A DNA stretch of 64,000 bases, taken from NCBI RefSeq assembly GCF_009831455.1, contig NZ_WOWO01000004.1:248001-312000 (forward strand). Reading direction: 5' to 3'. The position numbers were made by a program, and so were the translations under genes. This DNA comes from Salinirussus salinus (lineage in GTDB: Archaea > Halobacteriota > Halobacteria > Halobacteriales > Haloarculaceae). This document shows positions 34,063-42,780 of the stretch, one piece after another; the stretch's first letter is position 1, and the number at the start of each line of letters is the position of its first letter. The notes beneath the pieces were generated by a model. That model was given only the letters and a program-made list of their open reading frames with translations. It ran no database searches and was not told where the DNA came from.

Positions 34063-34827
34063 ATGACGGAGCAACTCACGACGGAGCTGTCGACGTACGA
34101 CACCACCTCGATCACGGTCCGCGACCGGGACCTTGCCGACGAGATCATGGGCGAGCTGAGCTTCGGCGGGTCGGTCTACCTGCTCTGGACCGGCGAGGTC
34201 CCCACCGAGGGCCAGGCCCGGACGGTCGACGCCATGCTGAGTTCGCTGATGGTCCACGGCCGGACGCCCCACGCGCTGGCGTCGCGGCTGACGGCCCTCT
34301 CCGCGCCCGACTCGCTGCAGGGGGCGGTCGCCAGCGGTCTGCTGGGGGTGGGCTCGCAGTTCGTCGGCTCGATGCAGGAGGCCGCGGCGGTCCTCCAGGA
34401 ACTCGCCGGCGAGCCCGAGGACGAACGCGAGGCGGCCGTCGAGGCTGTCGTCGCGGAGTACCGCGAGCGCGGCGACCCCTTCCCGGGGATCGGCCACCCG
34501 TTCCACGAGCCGGTCGACCCCCGCGCCGAACGGCTGTTCGAGGTCGCCGAGGAGGAGGGCGTCGCGGGCGTCCACATCGACCTCGTCCGGGAGGTGCAGG
34601 CGGGCTTCGAGGAGGCGACGGGGCTCGACCTCCCGGTCAACATTACTGGTGCTATCGCCGCGGTCGCCTCCGATATGGGCCTGTCGCCGGAGGCCGCCCG
34701 CGGGCTCGCAATCGTCAGTCGCGCCGCGGGGCTCGTGGCTGCGGTCATCGAAGAGCAGTCCCGCCCAGTCGCGATGGACGTCTGGGACTACGCCGAGGAG
34801 CAGACCGAGTACGTCGGCGAGGAGTGA
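34063..34827 (+). CDS. Citryl-CoA lyase-like (citrate synthase superfamily) protein
   Basis: A 254-residue short member of the citrate synthase superfamily, far shorter than the about 370-430 residues of citrate synthase. It matches the citryl-CoA lyase or ATP-citrate-lyase-C-terminal form. The active His is in FPGIGHPFHEPVDPRAERL. VNITGAIAAVASDMG aligns with the NVDG motif, with Thr in the Asp position. The start GGSVYLLWTGEVPTEGQ is typical. It may cleave a citryl- or citramalyl-CoA to acetyl-CoA plus an oxoacid. The nearby MaoC/CoA-transferase operon is consistent with such a pathway. The substrate is inferred. Confidence 0.78.
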   Translation: MTEQLTTELSTYDTTSITVRDRDLADEIMGELSFGGSVYLLWTGEVPTEGQARTVDAMLSSLMVHGRTPHALASRLTALSAPDSLQGAVASGLLGVGSQFVGSMQEAAAVLQELAGEPEDEREAAVEAVVAEYRERGDPFPGIGHPFHEPVDPRAERLFEVAEEEGVAGVHIDLVREVQAGFEEATGLDLPVNITGAIAAVASDMGLSPEAARGLAIVSRAAGLVAAVIEEQSRPVAMDVWDYAEEQTEYVGEE

Positions 34828-34909
34828 GGACGCAGCGGTTCGGGCGGCCGGAGCGACGACGGCGGCCTGCGGACACAAGATACTCAACCGCAACGCCTGG
34901 ACCGGCGGT

Positions 34910-35137
34910 ATGGTTGCCCTCGGTGACGTCTTGCTAGGGGTCTTCTTCACCGTTGCGGGCGGGCTGGCAGCGGTCGACCATCCGGTCGTGGACTGGTTCA
35001 ACCGGACCGTCAAGGCCGCGGGGACGACCCGCCGCGCGTCGGAGATCGAGATGAGCATGGTGGCCGTCGCCGTCGGTCGGGTGGTCGGCCTCGCGATGAT
35101 GGTGTTCGGTGTGGCGCTCGTCGTCAGCGCCGTCTGA
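34910..35137 (+). CDS. Small membrane protein, unknown
   Basis: A 75-residue protein with two hydrophobic segments (ALGDVLLGVFFTVAGGLAAV and VAVGRVVGLAMMVFGVALVV) separated by a charged turn. I chose the ATG at 34910 because a TATA-like GATACTCAAC lies about 29 bases upstream; the frame also reads through the preceding gene but that is not used. I do not recognise it. It may be a standalone membrane peptide, as is common in haloarchaea. Confidence 0.6.
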   Translation: MVALGDVLLGVFFTVAGGLAAVDHPVVDWFNRTVKAAGTTRRASEIEMSMVAVAVGRVVGLAMMVFGVALVVSAV

Positions 35138-35164
35138 AGTGACTGCCGTCCCCCGCCCGCCAAC

Positions 35165-36364
35165 TCAGTACGACCGCGGGAGGTCGAGCACGTTCTCGCC
35201 GATGTAGTTCAGGGCGAGTTCCTGGGTGATCGGCACCAGGCGGGTGAGCCGGGCCTCGCGCATGTAGCGTTCGACGTCGTACTCGCGGGCGACGCCGAAG
35301 CCGCCGTGGGTCTGGACCGCGGCGTCCGCGGCGTCGAAGGCGGCGTCGGCGGCCAGGAACTTCGCCATGTTCGCCCGCGCACCCAGTTCCTGCCTGGGGA
35401 GGTCATCGGCGCTGCTCGCCGCCCGGTAGACCATCCCCTTCGCCGCCTGGACGCGGGCGTGGGCCTCCGCGAGTGGGTGCTGGATGGCCTGGTTGGCACC
35501 GACGGGCTGGCCGAACACCTCCCGTTCGCCCGCGTAGTCGGCGCCGGCCTCGATGGCGGCCTCGCCCAGGCCGACACACTCGGCGGCGATCACGAGTCGC
35601 TCCTCGTTGAGGCCGTCGAGCATCTGGTAGAAGCCCTCGCCGACTTCGCCGATGACCGCCGTTTCGGGGACGCGCAGGTCCTCGAAGAACATCTCGTAGG
35701 AATGGACGGCGTTGCTGGCGGTCTTGTCGATCTGTTCGACCTGCAGCGCACCCTGGTCGAAGGCCTCCTCCAGTTCCACGAGGAACATCGTCACGCCCTG
35801 GGTTCGCCGCTCGGCCTCCTCGCGGGGGGTGGTCCGGGTCATCAGGACGATGTAGTCGCTGGCGTCGACCCGGGAGATCCAGATCTTCTGGCCGCTGATG
35901 ACGTACTCGTCGCCGTCCTTCTCGGCGGTGGTCTCGATCGAGGTGGAATCGGAGCCGGCGTTTGGTTCGGTCAGGCCGAAGGCCTGGACCGAGGTTTCGC
36001 CCGCGGCGACCGCGGGGAGGAGTTCCTCTTTCATCTCCTCGCTGCCGTACTTGACCAGGGGGGCGGAGTTGTAGATCCCGCCGTGGACGGCCTGGGAGGC
36101 GCTGAAGCCGCCGCCGCTTGCCGCGATCTCCTCCATCATCACGACGGTCTCCTCGGTGCTCATCCCCGCGCCGCCGTACTCCTCGGGGATGAGCGCGCCG
36201 AACCAGCCGTTCTCGGCGAGTTCGTCGGCGAACTCGTGGGGGTACTCGCCGCGCTCGTCGCGCTCGCGCCAGTAGGCGGCGTCGAAGTCGTCGCAGATCT
36301 CCCGGATAGAGTTCCGGACGAGTTGCTGCTGTTCGGTCAGCCTGACCGTGTCTCTGTCGACCAT
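35165..36364 (-). CDS. Acyl-CoA dehydrogenase
   Basis: A 399-residue FAD-dependent acyl-CoA dehydrogenase that makes a 2-enoyl-CoA. Signature regions are QAFGLTEPNAGSDSTSIET (FAD/substrate site), GQKIWISRVDASDYIVLM, and near the C-terminus VQTHGGFGVAREYDVERYMREAR. The ATG at 36364 is preferred because TATA-like TTTAAC lies about 35 bases upstream. Downstream of MmgE/PrpD on the same strand (102 bases apart), so the two may be co-expressed. Chain length or branched substrate preference cannot be told. Confidence 0.9.
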   Translation of the reverse strand: MVDRDTVRLTEQQQLVRNSIREICDDFDAAYWRERDERGEYPHEFADELAENGWFGALIPEEYGGAGMSTEETVVMMEEIAASGGGFSASQAVHGGIYNSAPLVKYGSEEMKEELLPAVAAGETSVQAFGLTEPNAGSDSTSIETTAEKDGDEYVISGQKIWISRVDASDYIVLMTRTTPREEAERRTQGVTMFLVELEEAFDQGALQVEQIDKTASNAVHSYEMFFEDLRVPETAVIGEVGEGFYQMLDGLNEERLVIAAECVGLGEAAIEAGADYAGEREVFGQPVGANQAIQHPLAEAHARVQAAKGMVYRAASSADDLPRQELGARANMAKFLAADAAFDAADAAVQTHGGFGVAREYDVERYMREARLTRLVPITQELALNYIGENVLDLPRSY

Positions 36365-36466
36365 CTGAGTGGCCGAGTCTGGGGTGGCAGCCGTGTTAAA
36401 TCCACGGCCCCGGGCGGAAGCGGGGCCAGCGCCGTTCGGCCGCGACAACTCAGGCGAGCGAGCCGG

Positions 36467-37801
36467 TCACACCGCCGTGAACGCGCCGGCGAGATTCTCG
36501 ATTTCCGAGAGCGCGGAGAGGGTGTCGTAGAGGTCGGCCGCCGCCCGCTCCTCCAGCACCCTCCCGGCACACTCCTCGAACTTCGCGCGAAAGCGCTCCT
36601 CCGAGAGGGGGTCGTCGTGCGTTCCGGGCGGGTCCGTGCGGGTCCGCTCGTGGACCCCGTCGGCCGTCTCGACCCGGACTGTTGCCCCGTGTGAGTCGTA
36701 GGGCATGCTCCCGTCCACGGCGAAGTCGACGCGCTCGCGGACCCGCTGGACCGCCGGGTCGTCGATCGCGTCGGGTTCGAAGGTTTCGAGGCCGACCCGG
36801 TCGCGGACGAGCCCGCTGGCGACGGTGTACTCCATGGAGAACTTCGCCTCCAGCCCCGTCTCCGGGTCGGCGTGGTGCAGGGCGTCGGCCGCTCCCTGTG
36901 AAGCGGTGACGGCGACCGACTCGACCGCTTCCGGGGCGACCTCCTCCCCGAGTTCGGCCGCCGCCGCGATGGCGCTGTGGGTGAAATAACAGCAGGGGTA
37001 GGCCTTGACGTGGATCCCCTCCTCGCACAGGCGCCAGCCGTCACCGACGGAGAACTCGCCGGTCTCCTCGGGCCCGTACAGGTCCCAGAACCCCTTGTCG
37101 CCGGTGACTGCACGCGGGTCGGCGGTAATTCCCTCGCGGGCGAGGCGTGCGGCGGTCACGCCCGAGCGGGCACACAGGCCCGCGTGCAGCGGCTTCGTCA
37201 TCGACCCGAAGTTGCGCTTCAGGCCGGCGGGCATCGAGGCCGCGATACTGAGGGCGCGTGCCGTCGTCTTCGCGTCGAGGTCGAGCAGGTGGGCCGCCGC
37301 GGCCGCCGCGCCGAAGGTGCCGAAGGTGGCCGTCGCGTGCCACCCGGCCTCGTAGTGGGCGGGGCTGACCGGCCCGGCCACCGCACACGCCGTCTCGAAC
37401 CCCGCGGCGTAGGCCGCGACGAGGTCCCGGCCACTCGCGCCGGCTTCGGGTGCGAGCGCGAGCAACCCCGGCACGAGCGCCACGCTCGGGTGGCCGTCCA
37501 TCGCCCACGAGAGGTCGTCGTAGTCCAGCGCGTGGCTGGCGGTCCCGACCCGCAGCGCCGCGGCCTCGGGGCGGTCGTCGCCCTCGACGCCGAGCAACTC
37601 CCCGACAGTCGCCGCGTCGGGGTCGACCCCCTCCGCGGTCGCCGCCCGGCGGCCGGCGTCGGCGGTCGTCCCCGCGAGCGTCACCCCGACCGTGTCGACG
37701 ACCGCGCGGGTGACGGTGTCGACGCCCTCCTCCGGGAGGGACTCGTACTCCACGCCCGCGACGAACTCGCCGAGTCGCGCCTCCGGCGATGGTGTCTCCA
37801 T
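36467..37801 (-). CDS. MmgE/PrpD family protein (2-methylcitrate dehydratase / cis-aconitate decarboxylase-like)
   Basis: A 444-residue MmgE/PrpD-fold protein. The first conserved segment is SHALDYDDLSWAMDGHPSVALVPG and the second SMTKPLHAGLCARSGVTAA. VKAYPCCYFTHSAI and PEAVESVAVTAS follow. The family contains 2-methylcitrate dehydratase (PrpD) and cis-aconitate decarboxylase, which makes itaconate; residues Asp, His and Lys expected in the active site are kept, but they do not separate the two. I chose the ATG at 37801; TATA-like AATTTAAG (about 37828-37836) is about 30 bases upstream. The nearby ripABC-like genes make the itaconate side worth testing. Confidence 0.85.
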   Translation of the reverse strand: METPSPEARLGEFVAGVEYESLPEEGVDTVTRAVVDTVGVTLAGTTADAGRRAATAEGVDPDAATVGELLGVEGDDRPEAAALRVGTASHALDYDDLSWAMDGHPSVALVPGLLALAPEAGASGRDLVAAYAAGFETACAVAGPVSPAHYEAGWHATATFGTFGAAAAAAHLLDLDAKTTARALSIAASMPAGLKRNFGSMTKPLHAGLCARSGVTAARLAREGITADPRAVTGDKGFWDLYGPEETGEFSVGDGWRLCEEGIHVKAYPCCYFTHSAIAAAAELGEEVAPEAVESVAVTASQGAADALHHADPETGLEAKFSMEYTVASGLVRDRVGLETFEPDAIDDPAVQRVRERVDFAVDGSMPYDSHGATVRVETADGVHERTRTDPPGTHDDPLSEERFRAKFEECAGRVLEERAAADLYDTLSALSEIENLAGAFTAV

Positions 37802-37933
37802 GGTCTCTGCAGGGTCGGCCACGCTCTTAAATTTCGGCTGCGGTCAGGGGCCCACGGGCAGCGCAGCGTCAGGTGGTTGGTCGGGCCCGACCTATTAGAC
37901 GGGCGGCTCCGAAGCCGGCGGCGAGGCCACACA

Positions 37934-39082
37934 GTGACCGACGCATACATCACGGGTACCTCGTCGACCCTCGACCGGGAGTACGACCTGCCCGAGCGGG
38001 ACCTGGCGCTGCACGCGATACTCGAGGCGCTGGACGGTGCGGGTGCGGAACCGACCGATATCGACGGGCTCTACCTCCCGAAGCCGCGTCCCTGGGCCGA
38101 ACAGGGCTTCTTCTCGACGCTACTCTCCGACCGGCTCGGTATCGCGCCGGACCGCCGCATGGAGGTCTACACCGGCGGCACCAGCGGCGGCAACGCCGTC
38201 CACGCCGCCGTGGGCGACGTCCGCGCGGGCCGGGTGGAGACGGCCGTCGTCGCTGCGGTCGAACGCAACTCCACCATCGACACGGCCGATTATTTCGAGT
38301 ACATCCTGGGTATCTTCGACCGGGAGTTCCAGGCCCCCGCGGGCCCCTCCGTTCCGGGCATGTACGCCCAGAGCCTCCAGCGGTACTGCCACGAGTTCGG
38401 CGCCGACCGCGAGGCCGTCGCGGCCATCGCCGCGAAGAACCGCTCGAACGCCGCCGGGAATCCCGGAGCGGTCTTCGGCGAGGAGCTGTCGGCGGCCGAG
38501 GTGCTCGACTCCCGGCCCATCGCCGACCCCCTGCGGCTGCTGGAGTGTCCGACCCCCTGCGACGGCGCGGCGGCGCTCGTGGTCACTTCGGCGCCCGGCG
38601 GCGACGGACAGCCCGTCCGGGTGAGCGGAATCGGTGCCGGCCACGCGACCAGCCACCTCCTGGGGGTCCGCGACGGCTCGCTCGCCCGCTTCCCGGCGGT
38701 CGGGACGGCGACCGGGGAGGCGCTCGCGGACGCCGGCGCGGGTGCTGCGGACGTCGACGTCTTCGAGCCCTACGCCCCCTTCCCCCACGTCGAGGCGGTC
38801 ATCACCGAGGAACTGGGGCTGTACGACCCCGGCGAGGGGGCGGCGGCCTGCGTCCGCGGCGAGACTGCCGTCGACGGCCCGCACCCGGTCAGCCCCTCGG
38901 GCGGCTGTCTCGGACGCGGCCATCCGGCGATGGTGACGCCGCTTCTGAACTGCGCCGCCGCGGTCGAGCAACTCCGGGGGGAGGCCCCGAACCAGGTCCC
39001 CGGTGCGGAGCGGGCGCTGACGACCAGCGAGCACGGCCACGTTGACGGCGTCACGGCCACGGTGCTGGAGGTGGCCCGATGA
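37934..39082 (+). CDS. Thiolase-like protein without the canonical nucleophilic Cys
   Basis: A 382-residue thiolase-superfamily protein. Its start is a GTG at 37934 and it overlaps the downstream DUF35 gene by 4 bases. The canonical N-terminal Cys region is replaced by YTGGTSGGNAVHAAV, with no Cys. The C-terminal SPSGGCLGRGHPAMVT keeps the GHP motif. Proteins of this kind are the SCP2-like thiolases, often paired with a DUF35 protein. In archaea such complexes include HMG-CoA-pathway acetoacetyl-CoA thiolase partners, but members lacking Cys may act as scaffolds or lyases. The function is uncertain. Confidence 0.8.
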   Translation: MTDAYITGTSSTLDREYDLPERDLALHAILEALDGAGAEPTDIDGLYLPKPRPWAEQGFFSTLLSDRLGIAPDRRMEVYTGGTSGGNAVHAAVGDVRAGRVETAVVAAVERNSTIDTADYFEYILGIFDREFQAPAGPSVPGMYAQSLQRYCHEFGADREAVAAIAAKNRSNAAGNPGAVFGEELSAAEVLDSRPIADPLRLLECPTPCDGAAALVVTSAPGGDGQPVRVSGIGAGHATSHLLGVRDGSLARFPAVGTATGEALADAGAGAADVDVFEPYAPFPHVEAVITEELGLYDPGEGAAACVRGETAVDGPHPVSPSGGCLGRGHPAMVTPLLNCAAAVEQLRGEAPNQVPGAERALTTSEHGHVDGVTATVLEVAR

Positions 39083-39513
39083 GCGGAAGTGACCGCCCGG
39101 ACACCCCTCCCGACGAGCGGCACACCCTGCCGTTCTGGGAGGGGCTGGCCGACGGGCGCCTGCTCATCCACCGGTGTGAGTCGGGGTGCGGGCGGGCCTT
39201 CTTCCCGCCCGGGCCGGTCTGCCCGCACTGTGGCAGCCGCAAGGTGGACTGGGCGGAGGTCGACCCGCGCGGACAGCTCTACTCGTTCACGCGACAGCAC
39301 GTCACGCCGCCCGGGTTCGACGCGCCGCTCGTGGTCGGCCTGACCGAACTCGCGGCCGGCCCGCGGCTGCTGACTCCCGTCGCGGCCGACTACGACGACC
39401 TGGCGGTCGGGACGCCCGTCGAGGTCGTGCCCGCGGAGCCGCCGGGCGAGGTCGACCGCGGCGAACTCGCCGAGTACCCGTACGTCGAGGCGGTGCCCGT
39501 ACAGCCGGAGTGA
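39079..39513 (+). CDS. DUF35 Zn-ribbon/OB-fold protein (thiolase partner)
   Basis: A 144-residue DUF35 protein. The N-terminal rubredoxin-like Zn ribbon has HRCESGCGRAFFPPG and VCPHCGSRKV (Cys-x4-Cys plus Cys-x2-Cys). The OB-fold follows (GQLYSFTRQHVTPPG...). DUF35 proteins bind CoA and bridge thiolase and HMG-CoA synthase subunits in archaea. Its ATG overlaps the stop of the thiolase-like gene (ATGA), so they form an operon and very likely a complex. Confidence 0.88.
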   Translation: MSGSDRPDTPPDERHTLPFWEGLADGRLLIHRCESGCGRAFFPPGPVCPHCGSRKVDWAEVDPRGQLYSFTRQHVTPPGFDAPLVVGLTELAAGPRLLTPVAADYDDLAVGTPVEVVPAEPPGEVDRGELAEYPYVEAVPVQPE

Positions 39514-39529
39514 GGACGCCGCGCCAGCC

Positions 39530-40684
39530 TCACCCCAGCAGGTCCCGCGCGGTCCGCTTCAGGACGCCCAGCGCGGTCGCCGCCTGGTCGAGGTCCGTGT
39601 GTTCGTCGAAGGTGTGGGCCTGGTCGAGCGGCCCCGGGCCCCAGGTGACCGCCTCGATGCCGAAGTCGTTGACGAAGTTCCGGACGTCGGTCGACGCCGT
39701 CACCCCCCAGGGTTCATCGGGGACGCCGGCGGCCTCGTGGCTGTGGGCCCGCAGCGTCTCCGCGAGGTGGCTGTCCGCGGGGATCTCCGCGGACTCGTAG
39801 GTCCGGGTGCGCTCCCAGCCGGTCGTGACCCCGTGCTCGGCCTCGACCTCCGCGAGGAGGGACGCGACCTCGTCGTCGACCTCCTCGGCGGATTCGTCGG
39901 GGAGAAACCGGCGGTCGACCGTCAGCGTCGCCCGCTCGGGGACGACGTTCTCCTTGGTGCCGGCTTCGAAGCCCGTGACCGTCGCGTAGGCCTGCCCGAG
40001 CAACTCGTGGGTGCGCTCGCGGACGCGGCTGTCGTACGCTTGCAGCGCCGCCAGCACCGGTTCGGCGTTCAGGATGGCATTGGAGCCCTGGTCCGGCCGG
40101 CTGGCGTGGGAGGGGTCGCCCTCGACGGTGATCTCGTACCAGGCAAGCCCCTTCTCGCTCGTCGCCGTCCGCATCTCGGTGGGTTCGAGCACGACCCCGT
40201 AGTCGCCGTCGTAGCCCTGCTCCAGCAGCGTCTTCGTGCCGGGTTCGGCGGTCTCCTCGCCCATCACGGCCTGGACCACGAGCGAGCCCTCGAGGTCGCC
40301 CGATTCCAGTTCCTCGGCCAGGTCGGCGGCGGTCAGCATCGCGACCGCGACCCCCGTCTTCATGTCGGAACTCCCGCGGCCGTAGAGGGTCGACCCCTCG
40401 ATCTCGCCGCCGTAGGGGTCCCGGCTCCAGCCCTCGCGGTCGCCGGCCGGCACCACGTCGATGTGGCCATTGAGAACGAGCGTGGGGTCGCCGTCGCCGA
40501 CGGTGGCGGCGACCTGCGGGCGGTCCTCGTACGGCTCGTGGACCAGGTCGGCCTCGATGTTCCGCTCGGTGAACCACTCGTGGATGTACTCCGCGCAGGG
40601 GCGCTCGTTGCCCGGCGGGTTCTCTGTCTCGATGCTCACGAGGTCGGCTGTCAACTCGTCGAGTTCTGCGGGTCGGTCTGACAT
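39530..40684 (-). CDS. M20 family (ArgE/DapE-type) metallopeptidase
   Basis: A 384-residue M20 dizinc hydrolase. Metal ligands: LVLNGHIDVVPAGD (His, Asp), YGRGSSDMKTGVAVAM (Asp), MGEETAEPGTKTLL (Glu pair) and the C-terminal AHTFDEHTDL (His). The lid domain follows about residue 180. It resembles acetylornithine deacetylase/succinyl-diaminopimelate desuccinylase and related dipeptidases; the exact one is undecided. I chose the ATG at 40684. The antisense open frame through it is not a gene. Confidence 0.87.
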   Translation of the reverse strand: MSDRPAELDELTADLVSIETENPPGNERPCAEYIHEWFTERNIEADLVHEPYEDRPQVAATVGDGDPTLVLNGHIDVVPAGDREGWSRDPYGGEIEGSTLYGRGSSDMKTGVAVAMLTAADLAEELESGDLEGSLVVQAVMGEETAEPGTKTLLEQGYDGDYGVVLEPTEMRTATSEKGLAWYEITVEGDPSHASRPDQGSNAILNAEPVLAALQAYDSRVRERTHELLGQAYATVTGFEAGTKENVVPERATLTVDRRFLPDESAEEVDDEVASLLAEVEAEHGVTTGWERTRTYESAEIPADSHLAETLRAHSHEAAGVPDEPWGVTASTDVRNFVNDFGIEAVTWGPGPLDQAHTFDEHTDLDQAATALGVLKRTARDLLG

Positions 40685-40882
40685 CGTGTGATAGATCACC
40701 ACGGTGGTACAGAAAGGTTGGCCCCGCGCCACGCTCGCGACGGTCGTGCTGCGGAGGCCGGAGACGTCGGCGGCGCCGCCCTCGCCGCATGACTTATGCC
40801 CGCTGCCGTCGAATCCAGCGTAGCGTTTGCCCCGGTAACGGCCACCACTCGAGACGCGATACGACACGACACCACACCCACC

Positions 40883-41119
40883 ATGTCCGAGTACGACGAC
40901 GACGGCAGGAGCTTCTTCCAGTCCCGGCGGGTGCGCGGCTTTCTGGTGATCGCGGCTGTCATCTTCGGCTCGGTCGGCGCGGTCAGTTTCGCCACGACGC
41001 CCGGCCAGCCGATGGCAGTCCTCCGGACGATGGTCGTGGTCGGCGGCCCCTTCGTGAGCATGATCGCCATCGGGATGATCTTCGCCTACCTCGCGACCCA
41101 CGCGGCGCAACTGGAGTAG
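40883..41119 (+). CDS. Small two-helix membrane protein, unknown
   Basis: A 78-residue protein with a charged N-terminus (SEYDDDGRSFFQSRR) and two hydrophobic segments (GFLVIAAVIFGSVGAVSF and FVSMIAIGMIFAYLATH). The ATG at 40883 is chosen; TATA-like GCGATACG lies about 25 bases upstream. Divergent from the M20 gene. I do not recognise the family. Confidence 0.6.
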   Translation: MSEYDDDGRSFFQSRRVRGFLVIAAVIFGSVGAVSFATTPGQPMAVLRTMVVVGGPFVSMIAIGMIFAYLATHAAQLE

Positions 41120-41190
41120 CCGACTGCACCGCCCCGCGGGGCGGGCAGCGCCGCCCCGTTACGCGCCGCCTCACCCCGCCCCGCGGGTCG

Positions 41191-42633
41191 CTACCGCGGG
41201 TCGACCGGATAAACGCCGTCCCACGGCGCGAGCCGCTCGCAGGCGGCGCTGGCGGCGAGGACGGTGTCGTCTTCCCCGCGCCGGCCGGTGACCTGCAGGC
41301 CGACCGGCAGCCCGTCGACGGTGCCCGCGGGCACCGACGCGGTCGGATTGCCGGTGAGATTAAAGGGCCAGGTGAGCGTGAAGCCGTGGACCGGGTGGAC
41401 CGGTTCGCCGTCGATCTCCGTCGGCGGTGAGTCGACGTCGAAGGCAGGGACCGAGAGCGTCGACGAGAGGAGGAGGTCGTAGTCGCCGAGCAGGTCCTGG
41501 ACGGCGTCGTAGACCACGGTCCGCTGCCGTTCGGCCCGGCGGACGTCGCCCGCGGACAGCTCCAGTGACTTCTCGACCCGGCTGACCACCTCGTCGGTGA
41601 CCTCCTCGCGGCGGTCGAGGATGTCGACCCCCTCCTCCTTCATCGAGTCGTAGAGCCCCCGGTAGCGTGCCTGCAACAGCGTCGCCAGGGGCTGGTGGGC
41701 GGCCTCCCAGTCGGGGAGGTCGGGGTCGACGCGGTCGACGGCCGCGACCGTCCCCCGGAGCTCGTCGACGACCCCGTCGACGGTCCCGCGGACGTCGTCG
41801 ACGAGCGGACAGATACCCAGGTCGGGGCTGTACGCGACCCGGAGGTCCGCGACGGGATCGCGGACCGCCCCGCGGTAGCTCCCCTCGCGGGCCGGCCGCG
41901 AGAAGGGGTCCCGGTCGTCGGGCCCGGCCATCACGTCCAGCATGAGCGCGGCGTCCTCGACAGTCCTGGCCATCGGCCCGAGGAAGGTGAACGGGTGGGT
42001 GTTGACGAAGGCGTCCGGGCGGTCGTTGCCGTGGGGGACCCGCCCGAAATCGGGCATCAGTCCGAAGGTGCCGCAGGCCGCGGAGGGGATGCGGATCGAG
42101 CCGGCGGCGTCCGACCCCTGGGCGAGCGGCGCCATCCCCGCGGCGACGGCGGCGGCCGACCCCCCCGAGGAGCCGCCGGTCGTCTTCGCGGTGTCCCAGG
42201 GGTTGCGCGCCGTCTCGAACAGTTCGTTGCGGGTCACCGTCGAGAGCCGGCCGAACTCCGGGGTGTTGGTCTTCCCGATGACGATGGCTCCGGCGTCTTT
42301 CAGCCGCCGGACGAAGATGTCGTCCTCCTCGGGGACGTTCTCCGCGAGGAGAGCCGACCCCATTGTCGTCCGGATCCCGGCGGTGTTCGAGAGGTCTTTG
42401 ATCGCGACCGGAACGCCGTGGAGCGGCCCCAGCGACTCGCCGGCCTCCACGGCCTCGGTGGCCTCGCGAGCCCGGGCGTGTGCGTCGTCGTTGATCGTCA
42501 CGAACGCGTTGACCTGGTCGTCGACGGCGTCGATGCGGTCGAGGTGGGCGTCGACGACTTCGGTGGGAGTCAGGTCCCCGCGGCGGATCCCCCGTGCGAG
42601 CGCCGTCGCCGACCTGCCGATGATCTCGGGCAT
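41191..42633 (-). CDS. Amidase signature family protein 2
   Basis: A 480-residue amidase, paralogue of the gene at 27064-28509 (same GPLHGVPVAIKDL, TTGGSSGGSAAAVAAGMA, GSDAAGSIRIPSAACG catalytic blocks with Lys, cis-Ser and Ser). I chose the ATG at 42633 with TATA-like AGCTATATCC about 28 bases upstream on the minus strand; the frame is open further to about 42765 but lacks a supported start. It diverges from the small ribbon-helix-helix gene. The substrate is unknown. Confidence 0.87.
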   Translation of the reverse strand: MPEIIGRSATALARGIRRGDLTPTEVVDAHLDRIDAVDDQVNAFVTINDDAHARAREATEAVEAGESLGPLHGVPVAIKDLSNTAGIRTTMGSALLAENVPEEDDIFVRRLKDAGAIVIGKTNTPEFGRLSTVTRNELFETARNPWDTAKTTGGSSGGSAAAVAAGMAPLAQGSDAAGSIRIPSAACGTFGLMPDFGRVPHGNDRPDAFVNTHPFTFLGPMARTVEDAALMLDVMAGPDDRDPFSRPAREGSYRGAVRDPVADLRVAYSPDLGICPLVDDVRGTVDGVVDELRGTVAAVDRVDPDLPDWEAAHQPLATLLQARYRGLYDSMKEEGVDILDRREEVTDEVVSRVEKSLELSAGDVRRAERQRTVVYDAVQDLLGDYDLLLSSTLSVPAFDVDSPPTEIDGEPVHPVHGFTLTWPFNLTGNPTASVPAGTVDGLPVGLQVTGRRGEDDTVLAASAACERLAPWDGVYPVDPR

Positions 42634-42748
42634 GGCCGGTGGGTCGGACGGGTAGCGGATATAGCTACGGACCCGCGGGGGGCGAGCCGGCGACTGGGAG
42701 CGACGAGCCGAGCGGGCGGTCGGCGCTATCCTCGCGGATCCAGGCATG

Positions 42749-42756
42749 TATTTAAG
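42749..42756 (+). promoter_or_regulatory. TATA element of the ribbon-helix-helix gene
   Basis: TATTTAAG at 42749-42756 is a good archaeal TATA box, about 27 bases before the GTG at 42781. It decides the choice of GTG as the start of the short leaderless gene. Confidence 0.7.
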
Positions 42757-42780
42757 AGGGTACACTCCAAACGGGGGGGT

